Below are positions 4,526-5,011 of a DNA stretch of 5,011 bases, piece by piece. Every line of letters starts with the position of its first letter. Position 1 is the first letter of the stretch. The position numbers were made by a program, and so were the translations under genes. Under the pieces are notes generated by a model. That model was not told the DNA's origin, did not search any database, and was given only the letters and a program-made list of their open reading frames with translations. This stretch comes from Clostridia bacterium (GTDB taxonomy: Bacteria; Bacillota_A; Clostridia; Oscillospirales; CAG-272): NCBI GenBank assembly GCA_017547395.1, contig JAFYPS010000176.1, forward strand, positions 1 to 5,011. Direction: 5' to 3'.

Positions 4526-5011
4526 TTATTTCATATTAGCTTTTTTCCAAGATAGCGGCGCGCATCCGACAGACTTTGAAAACGCTTTATACAGGTTCAC
4601 GTAGTCGCCGAAACCGCACTCGTTACTTATCGCGGACAGCGATGCATCCGAGCTGAGAAGCAGATTTTTCGCCATCTCTATTCGCATATCCGTTATATAG
4701 GCATACGGAGTTTTTCCCGTTTCTTTTTTGAAAATGTTTATTATATGATTCTTGTTGTAGCCGCAAGCATTTGCAACCTCGGTAAGCGAAAAAGGCTTTT
4801 TGATGTCGGAGGAGACCATAGAAAGTACCTTTGCAACTACGGTACTGTATCCGCCGCTTCCCGCCTGCTTGTTAAGAACTGAAAAAACCTTGTACACAAC
4901 CGACATTTTTTCAACGTAGGTTGCACCCTTTAAAAACAGCTCGTCAAGCTTTTTGAAAAGCGGAAAAAGTTCAACGAAGTCAACCTTTCCACGAATGGGA
5001 AGTGTATTTCC
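4526..5011 (-). CDS. AraC/XylS-family transcriptional regulator, N-terminus off window
   Basis: The minus-strand frame is open from the right edge to TAA at 4528-4526, giving 161 residues; the ATG at 4906 is internal, since 35 in-frame codons precede it without a stop. The C-terminal 100 residues are a two-helix-turn-helix AraC domain. The first HTH is SLTEVANACGYNKNHIINIF (visible residues 75-94). The linker helix carries RIEMAKNLLL, and the second HTH contains ASLSAISNECGFGDYVNLYK, ending with F-S-K-x-V-G-x-A-P. The usual s-Y-F-x-R of the second motif is here VNLYKAF, and the final Arg is replaced by Lys, modest departures from consensus. The upstream part resembles the helical linker that follows a cupin-like sensor domain in sugar-responsive members; the sensor itself is off the window. 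It would bind DNA as an activator or repressor. Its target is unknown; the family often regulates adjacent sugar-use or transport genes. Confidence 0.9.
   Translation of the reverse strand, partial: GNTLPIRGKVDFVELFPLFKKLDELFLKGATYVEKMSVVYKVFSVLNKQAGSGGYSTVVAKVLSMVSSDIKKPFSLTEVANACGYNKNHIINIFKKETGKTPYAYITDMRIEMAKNLLLSSDASLSAISNECGFGDYVNLYKAFSKSVGCAPLSWKKANMK

Overview
The window looks like a chromosomal segment of an anaerobic Firmicute, most likely a gut Clostridia member of the Ruminococcaceae/Oscillospiraceae type. This is inferred from three things: the mix of genes (a cytoplasmic GH78-type rhamnosidase, a MepA-like MATE transporter and an AraC regulator), strong AGGAGG-like ribosome binding sites, and palindromic intergenic repeats of a style I associate with that group. 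No rRNA, tRNA, CRISPR array, transposase or phage gene is visible.

Layout. Positions 1-1955 (minus) hold the first 651 codons of an alpha-L-rhamnosidase-like glycoside hydrolase; its C-terminus lies off the left edge. It has a good promoter, and a palindromic repeat (element A, about 2024-2148) sits just upstream of that promoter. Positions 2201-2614 (minus) encode an AT-rich 137-residue single-pass membrane protein that I do not recognise. It starts at TTG. A second repeat of the same family (element B, about 2631-2761) lies between its promoter and its Shine-Dalgarno sequence. A and B share an identical 31-bp distal end, so the small gene is bracketed by direct repeats. A third, different hairpin mosaic (element C, about 2836-2958) fills the divergent gap before the next gene. 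Positions 3047-4495 (plus) encode a complete MATE efflux transporter with a near-consensus promoter. A perfect hairpin with A/T tracts separates it from a convergent AraC/XylS-type regulator (minus, 4526 to beyond the right edge), of which the DNA-binding domain is visible.

How the parts relate. The four genes are in separate transcription units, so a joint pathway is not demonstrated. A sugar-releasing enzyme beside an AraC-type regulator fits a carbohydrate-use neighbourhood, but the transporter is an efflux pump of unknown substrate, and what the regulator controls cannot be seen. The most unusual part is 1989-2970. Three structured repeat elements are packed around promoters there, one in the leader of the orphan membrane protein, whose base composition (about 28% GC over 2221-2610) is far from that of its neighbours (45-53% GC in sampled lines).
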